Of a stretch of 64,000 bases of DNA, positions 8,221 to 16,393 are shown in pieces. The DNA is taken from positions 18,726 through 82,725 of the forward strand of contig NZ_JOCF01000028.1 of the NCBI RefSeq assembly GCF_000720635.1, written 5' to 3'. The translations under genes were made by a program, and so were the position numbers. The notes under the pieces are model-generated. The model was not told the DNA's origin. It made no database searches and saw only the letters and a list, made by a program, of their open reading frames with translations. Positions within the stretch are counted from its first letter, which is position 1. Every line of letters starts with the position of its first letter. Origin of the DNA: Streptomyces sp. NRRL WC-3742. Its GTDB lineage: Bacteria; Actinomycetota; Actinomycetes; Streptomycetales; Streptomycetaceae.

Positions 8221-8967
8221 CTACTCCTGGGCGACCGCCATCAGCAACACCACCGTGAGCCCGCCGCCCGGCGTCGGCTCGACCGCCAGCCGCGCGCCCG
8301 CCGCCAGCACCAGGCTGTGCAGCGCCGGCCCGACCGGCGCCCCCTGCCGCACCCCGGCCAGCAGCCACTCCCCGGCCTGGGGCGCGTCGTACCAGCCCCG
8401 GTCCGCTATCCGGATCTCCACCCGGCCACGACCGCCGCCCCGCCCCACGGCAGCAGGGCCCGCGCCGAGCCTCGCGGGCCCGCCGTCCAGCCCCTCCGGC
8501 AGCCCTCCGGCGACCTCCGCCCGCACCGACACCCGCGCGCCCAGCGGGCTGCGCCGGATCGCGTGGTCGACCAGCCCGGCCACCGCGGCCTCCAGCCGCC
8601 TCGCGTCCCCGGCGACCACCGGCAGCCCCGCCGCCACCTGCACCGTCACCCCGGCCGCCCGGCCGCCGCCGCGCACCACCCGGCGCAGCACCTCGGCCAC
8701 CTGGACGTGCCGCGCCATCGGCCCGCAGCCAGCCTGCCGTCCGGACCAGCGCAGCCGGTCGAGTTCGGGCCCGGTCAGCGCCCTCGGCCCGGCGACCACG
8801 CCCGGCCGCACGGCCCCCAGGCCCTCGGCCGCCACCCCGGCGGCCGTCTCCCGCAGATGGCCGAGGCTCGCCGAGCCCGTACGCCCCGGCTTGCCGAACG
8901 CACCGAGCGCCCGGGCGCCCGATCGGGCCCCGGAAGCGACGTAGCCCCAGAGTTTCCCGCGTGCCAT
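8221..8967 (-). CDS. Degenerate histidine-kinase-like HATPase protein
   Basis: 248 residues. The C-terminal half reads like a HATPase_c domain: GDARRLEAAVAGLVDHAIRR aligns with the N-box, VEIRIADRGW with the G1 box and LAVEPTPGGGLTVVLLM with the last strand. The N-box Asn is replaced by His and the G1 DxGxG is replaced by DRGWY, so ATP binding is doubtful. There is no DHp-box His and no membrane helix. AGGGCG precedes the ATG at 8967. It stands alone and may be a non-catalytic relic or adaptor. Confidence 0.55.
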   Translation of the reverse strand: MARGKLWGYVASGARSGARALGAFGKPGRTGSASLGHLRETAAGVAAEGLGAVRPGVVAGPRALTGPELDRLRWSGRQAGCGPMARHVQVAEVLRRVVRGGGRAAGVTVQVAAGLPVVAGDARRLEAAVAGLVDHAIRRSPLGARVSVRAEVAGGLPEGLDGGPARLGAGPAAVGRGGGRGRVEIRIADRGWYDAPQAGEWLLAGVRQGAPVGPALHSLVLAAGARLAVEPTPGGGLTVVLLMAVAQE

Positions 8968-9282
8968 CGCCCTGCCTGCCCCTCGTGCCTGACCAGCGGC
9001 CGCGAACGGGCCGTCGTGCCTCACCATCGGCCGCGCACCGGCCGCACCGGGCCGACCACCCGGCCCTCCAGCCAGCCTGCGCCTCACCCGCCCGGGTGAC
9101 AATCCGGCTCCGGGCCGCAGCCTGGGCGCCCGCCCCCGCCGAGCGGCCGGACCCGCACCCGCCGATCGGGGGGTACGGGCCCGGCCGCACGCACCGCTCC
9201 CACTCCGTCCCACGGCCGCGGGCCCCCGCAGGTTCACACGAGCCGACGGGCCCCCTGAACCACCCCCACCTAGACTGACCTC
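8968..9282. other. Divergent intergenic region before polX
   Basis: 315 bases. The only signal I see is TAGACT at 9271-9276, a good -10 hexamer ending 6 bases before the polX ATG, suggesting a leaderless or nearly leaderless polX transcript. Confidence 0.3.
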
Positions 9283-11007
9283 ATGCCCCGGCTCAACGAC
9301 CAGGTCAGAGAGCTGCTCCAGGAGTACGCCGACCTGATCAACATCACCGGCGGCGACGCCTTCCGCGCCCGCGCCTACGAGAAGGCCGCCCGGGCCGTCG
9401 GCGAGCACACCGCCGACATCGACGGCCTGGACGCCAAGGCGCTCCAGAAGATCCCCGGCGTCGGCAGGTCCACCGCCGAGAAGGTCGCCGAGTACCTCGC
9501 CACCGGCCACATCCCCGCCCTGGAGAAGCTCCGCGCCGAAATCCCGCCCGGCGTCCGGGAGATGACCGCCGTTCCCGGTGTCGGCCCCAAGCGCGCCCTG
9601 GCCCTGCACCGCGACCTGGGCCTCTCCTCCGTCGACGACCTCGCCGCCGCGATCCGCGCCGACAGGCTCTCCGGCCTGGCCGGGTTCGGCGACCGCAGCG
9701 CCGAGAAGATCCTCCACGGCATCGAGCTGATGCGGCAGTCCGGCGGCCGCACCCTCCTGGACGCCGCCACCGAGCTCGCCGAGCAGCTGGTCGAGGCCCT
9801 CTCCCGGGTGCCCGGCTGCACCCGCTGCGCGTACGCGGGCTCGCTGCGCCGGATGCGCGAGACGGTGGGCGACGTCGACGTCCTGGCGACGGCCGCCGAC
9901 TCCGCCCCGCTGATGGCCGCGCTCACCGAACTCCCTTACGTGGCCGAGGTGATCGGCAGCGGCCCGACCAAGACCTCGGTGCGCACCGACCGGGGCGTGC
10001 AGATCGACCTGCGGGTGGTGCCCGAGGAGGACTGGGGCGCGGCGCTGGTCTACTTCACCGGCTCGAAGGCCCACAACATCAGGCTGCGCACGATGGCCGT
10101 CAAGGCGGGCCTGAAGCTCTCCGAGTACGGCCTGTTCGAGGCCGAGGGCGGGGCGAAGCTGGTGTCGGCGACGGAGGAGGAGGTGTACGCGGCGCTGGGC
10201 CTGCCCTGGATCGCCCCTCCGCTGCGCGAGGACCGCGGCGAGATCGAGGCCGCCCTGCGCGGTGAACTGCCCGACCTCGTCCAGGAGTCGGACCTGCGCG
10301 GCGACCTGCACACCCACACCGACCTGACGGACGGCCTGGCCACCCTCACCGAGATGGTCGACACGGCCGCCGCCCGCGGCTACTCCTACTACGCCGTCAC
10401 CGACCACGCCCCCGACCTGGTGATGCAGCGGATGACGGACGAGAAGATGCTCGCCCAGCGCGAACAGCTGCGCGAACTGGCGGGCCGACACCGCAAGTTG
10501 CGCCTGCTGCACGGCACCGAGCTGAACATCGGCCCCGAGGGCGACGTGGACTGGCCCGCCGAGTTCCTGGCGGGCTTCGACGTCTGCGTGGCCTCCGTGC
10601 ACTCGCACTTCGCCCTCGACCGCGCCGCCCAGACCCGCCGCCTGGTCCGCGCCTGCGAGAACCCGTACGTCAACGTCATCGGCCACCTCACCACCCGCCG
10701 CCTCGGCCGGCGCGGGCCGATCGACGTGGACCTGGACGCGGTGTTCGCGGCCGCCGCCCGCACCGGCACCGCGATCGAGATCAACAGCTCGCCCCAGCGC
10801 CTCGACCTGCGCGACGAGGACGTGCTCAGGGCGAAGGAGCACGGCGTCCGCTTCTCGATCGACAGCGACGCCCACGCCACCGGCCAACTCGCCTACCCCC
10901 GTTACGGGATCGGCACCGCGCAGCGCGGCTGGCTCACCACCGAGGACGTGATCAACACCTGGCCCTGGCAGCGCCTGAAGCGCTTCCTCCACAAAACCGG
11001 CCGCTAG
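9283..11007 (+). CDS. polX: DNA polymerase/3'-5' exonuclease PolX
   Basis: 574 residues, full length for bacterial PolX. Helix-hairpin-helix repeats (IPGVGRSTAEKVAEYL, VPGVGPKRALAL) lead into a family X palm with GDVDVL (metal Asp pair) and GVQIDLRVV (third Asp). The C-terminal PHP domain has DLHTHTDLTDG, TDHAP, GTELNI, SVHSHF and DSDAH metal ligands. The family does gap-filling repair synthesis with exonuclease or AP-endonuclease activity. Single gene with no clear Shine-Dalgarno and a -10-like TAGACT just upstream. Confidence 0.93.
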   Translation: MPRLNDQVRELLQEYADLINITGGDAFRARAYEKAARAVGEHTADIDGLDAKALQKIPGVGRSTAEKVAEYLATGHIPALEKLRAEIPPGVREMTAVPGVGPKRALALHRDLGLSSVDDLAAAIRADRLSGLAGFGDRSAEKILHGIELMRQSGGRTLLDAATELAEQLVEALSRVPGCTRCAYAGSLRRMRETVGDVDVLATAADSAPLMAALTELPYVAEVIGSGPTKTSVRTDRGVQIDLRVVPEEDWGAALVYFTGSKAHNIRLRTMAVKAGLKLSEYGLFEAEGGAKLVSATEEEVYAALGLPWIAPPLREDRGEIEAALRGELPDLVQESDLRGDLHTHTDLTDGLATLTEMVDTAAARGYSYYAVTDHAPDLVMQRMTDEKMLAQREQLRELAGRHRKLRLLHGTELNIGPEGDVDWPAEFLAGFDVCVASVHSHFALDRAAQTRRLVRACENPYVNVIGHLTTRRLGRRGPIDVDLDAVFAAAARTGTAIEINSSPQRLDLRDEDVLRAKEHGVRFSIDSDAHATGQLAYPRYGIGTAQRGWLTTEDVINTWPWQRLKRFLHKTGR

Positions 11008-11010
11008 AAG

Positions 11011-11895
11011 CTAGAACGAGGCCCCCGGCGAGGCCAGCACCCGGGCCGCGCTGCGGTGCCCCGCCTGCGCCGCCGACCGCAGGCCCCCGGACTCCAGACC
11101 CCCGCGCTCCAGGAACCTCGCCAGGAACCCCGCCGCGAAGGCGTCCCCGGCCCCGGTGAGGTCACGCACCTCCGCCACCGGCGGCACCGCCACCGTGAAC
11201 GGCACCCGCCCGGGCACGTCGACGGTGGTGTCCTGCGCCCCCGCCTTGGTGACGACCGTGGTGGCCGCGAGCCGGGCGCGCGCCGGCCCCGGCAGGCCGT
11301 CCACGAGCAGCCCCAGGCAGGCCGATTCCAAGCGGTTGGCGAACAGGAAGGTCGGCGCCAACTCGGCGAGCAGCGTGAGGAAGCGCTCCCGCCCGTACTG
11401 TTCGAGCATCCCGGTGGAGGAGGCGTCCACCGACGTGGTGCCCCCGGCCCGCCGGACGCGCCGCAGCGCGTCCACGGCGGCGTCGCCGACCGGCTCGCCG
11501 TCGAAGGAGTACCCGGGCACGTGCAGGTGGGTCAGGCCGTCGAGCCACTCCCCGGGGACGCGTTCCAGCAGGGTCGCGGCGCCCCGGTCGGGCAGCATGG
11601 TCCGCTCGCCGTCCTGGTCGATCAGCACCACGATGCTGCCGGTGTGCCCGCGCCGCTGCACCCGTACGTCCACGCCGTGGCCGCCGAGTTCGGCGACGAC
11701 GGAGTCCCCGACCGCGTCCGGCCCCACGCAGCCGAGGAAGCGCACCGGGTGCCGCCCGGCGGCGAAGCAAGCAACGTTGGCGGCGCTGCCGCCGCGCCGG
11801 CGGAAGACCTGGGCGGCGGAGTCGGTGCCGTGGCGCAACGGCCCGTCGACCCAGACGACGATGTCCTCGACGAGGTCGCCGAGCACCCCCAGCAC
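11011..11895 (-). CDS. psuK: PfkB-family kinase, probable pseudouridine kinase
   Basis: 294 residues with the ribokinase fold: RRGGSAANVACFAA substrate motif near 34 and DLTGAGDAFAAGF (catalytic Asp) near 245. The GTG start lies 2 bases after the stop of psuG, so the two are translationally coupled. That pairing is why I call it pseudouridine kinase (pseudouridine to its 5'-phosphate) rather than another sugar kinase. Its 3' end converges with polX 4 bases away. Confidence 0.8.
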   Translation of the reverse strand: MLGVLGDLVEDIVVWVDGPLRHGTDSAAQVFRRRGGSAANVACFAAGRHPVRFLGCVGPDAVGDSVVAELGGHGVDVRVQRRGHTGSIVVLIDQDGERTMLPDRGAATLLERVPGEWLDGLTHLHVPGYSFDGEPVGDAAVDALRRVRRAGGTTSVDASSTGMLEQYGRERFLTLLAELAPTFLFANRLESACLGLLVDGLPGPARARLAATTVVTKAGAQDTTVDVPGRVPFTVAVPPVAEVRDLTGAGDAFAAGFLARFLERGGLESGGLRSAAQAGHRSAARVLASPGASF

Positions 11896-11897
11896 GG

Positions 11898-12860
11898 TCA
11901 GGCCCCGGTGGTGGCAGCGGCAGCCAGCGCGGTGGCGATCTCGCCGCCGAGGCGCACATTGCCCCGGTAGACCTCGACGTTGACCTCGAGGCTGCGCCCG
12001 CCGGTGTCGCGCTGGATGAAGTCGAGGAGGAACGGCGTGGAGGCGTTGCCGGTGACGCCCTTGCGCTCGGCCTCGGCCCAGGCGCGGGCGAGGATGCCGT
12101 CCAGCTCCTCGGGCGGCAGCTGCTTGTCAGGGTGGACGGGGTTGGCGATCAGGACGGCCTGCGGCAGGTCGAGCCGGTCGCGGGCCTCGATGACGGCGGC
12201 GGCCTGCTCGGGCGAGTCGACGCTGAAGTTGACCGTGTGCCCGGAGTCGGTGACGTAGAAGCCGGGGTACCTGAGGGTGCGGTAGCCGAGGACCGGGATG
12301 TTGAGGGTCTCGAACCGCTCCAGCGTGGCCCGGATGTCGAGGATGGACTTCACGCCGGCGCTGATCACGGTGACGGGCGTCGCGGCCAGGGTGGTCAGGT
12401 CGGCGGACTCGTCGAAGCTCTCCGAGGCGCCGAAGTGGACCCCGCCGAGGCCCCCGGTGGAGAAGACCCGCACGCCCGCGCGGTGCGCGAGGAAGGCGGT
12501 GGCGGCGACGGTGGTGCCGCCGTGGCGGCCGAGCGCGGCGACCACGGGCAGGTCGCGCAGGCTGACCTTGTCCAGGCCGTCGGTGGCGGCGAGTTCGGTG
12601 ATCTGCTCGGTGCTCAGCCCGACCGTGGGCACGCCGGCGTGCACGCCGATGGTGGCGGGGACGACGCCCGCCGCGCGCAGCTGCCGTTCGGCCTCCAGCG
12701 CGACGGCGAGGTTGCGCGGCCGTGGCAGCCCGTGGGTGAAGATCGTCGATTCCAGGGCGAGCACGGGCCGGCCCTCGGCCACGGCCCGCTCGACCTCCTC
12801 GGCGACGTGGACGGCCTGCGGGGAGCGGGCGGCGGGGCGGCGGGCGGGCGGTGCGGTCAT
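11898..12860 (-). CDS. psuG: Pseudouridine-5'-phosphate glycosidase
   Basis: 320 residues covering the whole family: LALESTIFTHGLPRP near 34, VHAGVPTVGL, FSTGGLGGVHFGA, ISAGVKSILDI (catalytic Lys region) and VLIANPVH. It splits pseudouridine 5'-phosphate into uracil and ribose 5-phosphate, recycling modified nucleosides from RNA turnover. AGGAG lies about 10 bases before the ATG. First gene of the psuG-psuK operon. Confidence 0.93.
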   Translation of the reverse strand: MTAPPARRPAARSPQAVHVAEEVERAVAEGRPVLALESTIFTHGLPRPRNLAVALEAERQLRAAGVVPATIGVHAGVPTVGLSTEQITELAATDGLDKVSLRDLPVVAALGRHGGTTVAATAFLAHRAGVRVFSTGGLGGVHFGASESFDESADLTTLAATPVTVISAGVKSILDIRATLERFETLNIPVLGYRTLRYPGFYVTDSGHTVNFSVDSPEQAAAVIEARDRLDLPQAVLIANPVHPDKQLPPEELDGILARAWAEAERKGVTGNASTPFLLDFIQRDTGGRSLEVNVEVYRGNVRLGGEIATALAAAATTGA

Positions 12861-12879
12861 GGTGCGCGCTCTCCTAGGG

Positions 12880-12933
12880 ATGCCGGGGATGCCGGGGGTG
12901 CCAGGGGTACCGGGGGTGCCGGGGGTGCCACTG
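12880..12933. repeat. 9-bp tandem repeat, six copies, upstream of psuG
   Basis: Units ATGCCGGGG, ATGCCGGGG, GTGCCAGGG, GTACCGGGG, GTGCCGGGG and GTGCCACTG in the 219-base divergent region between psuG and the PNGase-A-like gene. Confidence 0.85.
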
Positions 12934-13079
12934 GGACGGGGGGCGACAGGGGCTTCAGCGTAGGCACGGTGCGCACCGGAATCCAGAGGGCCTCCGCGCA
13001 CCCACGTACCCCCACCCCCACCTCCCCTGACGCCGCGACAGCCCGCCGCATCGACGCCGCCCCCACCCTTGACCCTCAC

Positions 13080-14825
13080 ATGCCACCACCGGAAGGATGC
13101 CCGGATCACCCACCCGGCCCGAGGCCCGCGCCCCGGGCCGCCCGACCCCGGGAACCGACCTTGGCCGTCCGCCAACTGCTCCGCCGCGCCGCCCGGTTGT
13201 TCGGCGCCGCGACCCTCGTGCTCGCCGGCAGCCTCACCGCCGCCGGCCCCGCGCACGCCGACTTCGGCACCGACTACCACGATCCCGTCACCGCCACCCG
13301 CCCGCTGACCCGCCCCGACACCCGTGCCTGCACCGTCGAGGTGATGCACGAACGGCAGTTCCGCAACGGGTACGGCAACCCGCCCGACACCCCGTACACC
13401 ACCACCCTCACCCCGCCCGCCGACTGCGCCGGCCCCTGGTCGGCCGTGGTCATGGACCTCCACGGCCAGGTCGCCGGGCGGCAGTTCGACCGGATGTTCG
13501 GCGTCCGCGTCGGCGGCGTGCAGGTGATGCTGTCCTCCACCCCGGAGCCGTCCAAGGACGGCATCGAGTGGCGCCTCGAACACGACCTGACCCGCTACGC
13601 GCCCCTGTTCGCGGCCGGCCCGCAGCCCTTCTCCTTCGACCTCGCCAACGTCACCGACGCCACCTACACCGGTGTCTTCACCATCAGCGCGAGCCTCACC
13701 TTCTACACGGCGGACGAGCACCGGCCCGCCGCCCGAACCCCCGACCAGGTGCTCACCACCGGCCCGTTCGCCCTCGCCCAGGCCACCCCGACCGCCACCG
13801 GCAGCCTGACCTTCCCGCAGAACCTCGAGCGCCTCACCGCCGAGGTGTACGCCCGGGGCGGCGGCGCCTGCGAGGAGTTCGCGTACGCCTCCGCGCCGGA
13901 CGCCTTCGCGGCCGCCAACCCGGGCAGCGGCATCTGCGGCAAGGGCCCGTTCCGCGAGCTGCGGCTCAGCGTGGACGGCCGGGTCGCGGGCGCGGTCTGG
14001 CCGTACCCGGTGATCTACACCGGCGGCTGGGACCCGCTGCTCTGGCGGCCCGTCCCCGGCATCTTCGCCTTCGACCTGCCCGCCTACCGCCTCGACCTCA
14101 CCCCGTACGTCGGCCTGCTGCTGGACGGGCGCCCGCACAGCCTCGGGATCACCGTCAACGCGAGCGAGGCGCAGAGCAACGACCTCTGGACCGGCCAGGT
14201 CAACTTCCTCGCCGAGACCGACCACGGCACCGCCCGCACGACCGGCGCGCTCACCGAGCACCGCGTGGCCCCCGAGGCCGCGGTGACCACGGACCTCTCC
14301 GACCACGGCGGCGGCAGCGGCGACTGGACGGTCACCGCCGCCCGGCACGACCTCGCCCGGGGCTGGGTCCAGACCTCGCACGGCCGGGTCACCACCGAGG
14401 TCCGTGACGACCTCGCCTTCAGCTCCGCCCAGCGGCTGCGCGACACCGGCAACGACGTGACCCTCCACAACCGCGCCGACCTCACCCGCAGCACCAGTAC
14501 CTGGGGCTCGGGCCCGCACCGCACCACCACCGTCCACGAGGGCGAACCGCTGGACGTCACCTACCTGGTCACCCACGACGCCGCCGGGAACACCGACCAG
14601 CGCACCGCCATGGACCTCGGCTACCACCGCGAGACCACCGGTGCCACGGGCGGCCACGTCACCGACCGCGCCACCGTCGACCACACCCTGCGGCCGACGG
14701 CGCAGCGCCACGACGGGGACCGCACCGTCCGCACCGGCAGCAGCACCGAGGACTACCGCAGCACCGGGCCCGAGGGGCCGTACCACCGGACCCTGAGCTT
14801 CGTGGACGGCTGGCCCACGTCGTGA
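13080..14825 (+). CDS. Secreted peptide-N-glycanase A (PNGase A)-like protein
   Basis: 581 residues with an Arg-rich start, a hydrophobic core near 40-54 and a Pro-Ala-His-Ala cleavage site. CTVEVMHERQFRNGYG leads a two-lobed beta-rich region (SAVVMDLHGQVAGRQFDRMFGVRVGG; RELRLSVDGRVAGAVWPYPVIYTGGWDPLLW). This is the pattern of peptide-N4-(N-acetyl-glucosaminyl)asparagine amidase A proteins, which remove N-glycans from glycoproteins. The first ATG is at 13080 but lacks a convincing ribosome site; a TTG at 13161 would place the signal peptide directly at the N-terminus. Likely extracellular scavenging of glycoproteins. Confidence 0.75.
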   Translation: MPPPEGCPDHPPGPRPAPRAARPREPTLAVRQLLRRAARLFGAATLVLAGSLTAAGPAHADFGTDYHDPVTATRPLTRPDTRACTVEVMHERQFRNGYGNPPDTPYTTTLTPPADCAGPWSAVVMDLHGQVAGRQFDRMFGVRVGGVQVMLSSTPEPSKDGIEWRLEHDLTRYAPLFAAGPQPFSFDLANVTDATYTGVFTISASLTFYTADEHRPAARTPDQVLTTGPFALAQATPTATGSLTFPQNLERLTAEVYARGGGACEEFAYASAPDAFAAANPGSGICGKGPFRELRLSVDGRVAGAVWPYPVIYTGGWDPLLWRPVPGIFAFDLPAYRLDLTPYVGLLLDGRPHSLGITVNASEAQSNDLWTGQVNFLAETDHGTARTTGALTEHRVAPEAAVTTDLSDHGGGSGDWTVTAARHDLARGWVQTSHGRVTTEVRDDLAFSSAQRLRDTGNDVTLHNRADLTRSTSTWGSGPHRTTTVHEGEPLDVTYLVTHDAAGNTDQRTAMDLGYHRETTGATGGHVTDRATVDHTLRPTAQRHDGDRTVRTGSSTEDYRSTGPEGPYHRTLSFVDGWPTS

Positions 14826-14889
14826 GGATCGGAGCCTGGAGGATCGGAGTCTGAGGGCCTGAGCCGGACACGCCTGAGCCGGACACGAC

Positions 14890-14926
14890 CGCGTCCACGG
14901 AGCCGAGGGGATGCTCCGTGGACGCG
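14890..14926 (+). terminator. Hairpin terminator after the PNGase-A-like gene
   Basis: A perfect 14-bp stem (14890-14903 with 14913-14926), 64 bases past the stop. Small direct repeats GGATCGGAG and CTGAGCCGGACACG lie between the stop and the hairpin. Confidence 0.75.
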
Positions 14927-15197
14927 TGGAACCTGTGAGGTGGGGGTGGCCTCCGGGCTTGACTCACGCCCTCCGGCCGGTAGTTCGATCGTCGACCGAG
15001 GTAGTCGCTCAGCGGCGGACCCTGATCCGTCTCGATCCGTCGCCCCTGCCTCCTGCGGTCGAACTCCTTCAGCTACCTCACAGGTCCATCTCTCATCATG
15101 CGCTTCTCCGAGCTGTTGCACCAGGGGCTTTTCACCCGAATTCGGATAATTTCACCCGCCTTCGATGCCCCGACCCCCGGGTGAGGTCGTACGGAGG
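14927..15197. other. Non-coding gap with a lower-GC patch
   Basis: 271 bases with no gene I can support. The stretch around 15100-15160 is less GC-rich than its surroundings, including CCCGAATTCGGATAATTTC. No tRNA, terminator or operator is evident. It may be remnant sequence. Confidence 0.3.
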
Positions 15198-16256
15198 TCA
15201 GACCGCCGCCGCAGCCGCCTCCTCCATCTCCTCCTCGGCCTGCGCCCCCGTCTCCACCGGGCGCCGCCCCCGGCCCTCGTACAGCGCCGCGGCCACCATC
15301 GCCGCCCCGCCGAGCAGCAGCCACACCACCAGTGTCACCAGGTGCCCGCCGAAGCCCGCACCGCCGTCGAAGTACAGGAGGCTGCGGGCGCCCTCCATGA
15401 AGCCGGCGCCGTTCCAGAAGCCGTGCAGCCCGCCGAAGAAGCCGTTCTGCAGCTCGGGGCGGTAGATCCCGCCGGAGGAGGTGAAGTTCAGCATCACGAA
15501 CAGCACCATCAGCGCCAGGGTGGTCCACCTCCTGAGGAAGCTGTGCAGGCCGATGCCGACCAGCACGATGCCCGCCGAGTACAGCCAGCCGAGCGCCCAG
15601 ACCGCCGCCCGGTCGTGCTCGACCACGTGGAACACCGGCCCGGCCGTGACGATCCCGATCACGCTCACCACCAGCGAGACGGCCACGCCCACCAGCGCCC
15701 GCAGCCGCATGCTCAGCCCGGCGCCGGCGGCGCCGATCACCGCGACGCTCGCGTAGGAGCCGATGCTCAGCGCGACCAGCAGGAAGAACAGGCCCTGGCC
15801 GGTCGGGTCGCCCGAGGCGAGCGGGGTCAGGTCGGTGACGCGCAGCGGGACGCCCTGGTGGTCGGTGACGGTGCTGAAGACGGCCGTCGCGGCCACCACC
15901 GAGGTGTCCGAGTTGCCCTTGGCGACGATCAGTTCGGGGCTCCTGGCGTCCGGCACGAAGGCGCCGACCAGTTCGCGCTCGCGCAGCTGCTGCTCGGCGG
16001 CGGCGCGGTCGGGCAGCGTACGGACGTCGAGCGCGTCGCCGGCCTTGGCGCGGATCGTCTGCGCCAGCCCGTCCGCCTGGGCGGTGGTGCCGACCACGGC
16101 GACCTTGAGGTGGTTCGGCTCGGGCTGGTGGAAGGCGCCCTGGTAGGCGAGCGCCATGCCCAGGCACATGAGCAGCGGGGTGAGCAGGTGGACGGCGAGG
16201 TGCTTGAGCGCGGGCCCCGGGGTGGGCGCCGCGGCGGGGGTCTGGGGTGTGCTCAT
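15198..16256 (-). CDS. ABC-2/YhgE-like membrane protein
   Basis: 352 residues. One N-terminal helix (about 22-42) is followed by an extracytoplasmic domain of some 120 residues (VAVVGTTAQADGLAQTI, ELVGAFVPD), then six C-terminal helices and an acidic tail (EEEMEEAAAAAV). This topology is that of the DUF3533/YhgE-Pip/ABC-2 permease group, linked to export or phage-receptor functions, but no ATPase is adjacent. Start ATG at 16256; an upstream ATG at 16289 has no ribosome site. Confidence 0.65.
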   Translation of the reverse strand: MSTPQTPAAAPTPGPALKHLAVHLLTPLLMCLGMALAYQGAFHQPEPNHLKVAVVGTTAQADGLAQTIRAKAGDALDVRTLPDRAAAEQQLRERELVGAFVPDARSPELIVAKGNSDTSVVAATAVFSTVTDHQGVPLRVTDLTPLASGDPTGQGLFFLLVALSIGSYASVAVIGAAGAGLSMRLRALVGVAVSLVVSVIGIVTAGPVFHVVEHDRAAVWALGWLYSAGIVLVGIGLHSFLRRWTTLALMVLFVMLNFTSSGGIYRPELQNGFFGGLHGFWNGAGFMEGARSLLYFDGGAGFGGHLVTLVVWLLLGGAAMVAAALYEGRGRRPVETGAQAEEEMEEAAAAAV

Positions 16257-16293
16257 GGGGTTCGTTCCGTCCTCCGAAATCTCCGACATGGAT

Positions 16294-16351
16294 GGCTTTT
16301 ACAACCAATGAAGGTGGCAAATGCAACCATCCATGGATGTAGCTTACAACC
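16294..16351. promoter_or_regulatory. Three direct repeats spaced 22-23 bp: candidate operator/promoter
   Basis: GGCTTTTACAACC (ending 16306), GGCAAATGCAACC (ending 16328) and TAGCTTACAACC (ending 16351) repeat with a period of two helical turns in an AT-rich island upstream of the membrane-protein gene. A partial palindrome, ATCCATGGATG, lies between the second and third. Confidence 0.55.
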
Positions 16352-16393
16352 GTCCGACATCGGCCGGAAGCCGGCCCGGTCACCCCCGGGGAA

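Noticed and set aside
8221..10992. A 923-codon minus-strand frame through polX
   Set aside because: Only the last 248 codons (the HATPase-like gene) have sensible composition and a ribosome site; the rest mirrors the polX coding sequence.
12880..12933. A CRISPR-like array
   Set aside because: Units are 9 bp with no spacers; it is a simple tandem repeat.
15090..15170. A tRNA-like or remnant gene in the low-GC patch
   Set aside because: No cloverleaf, TTC-loop or acceptor pairing could be built.
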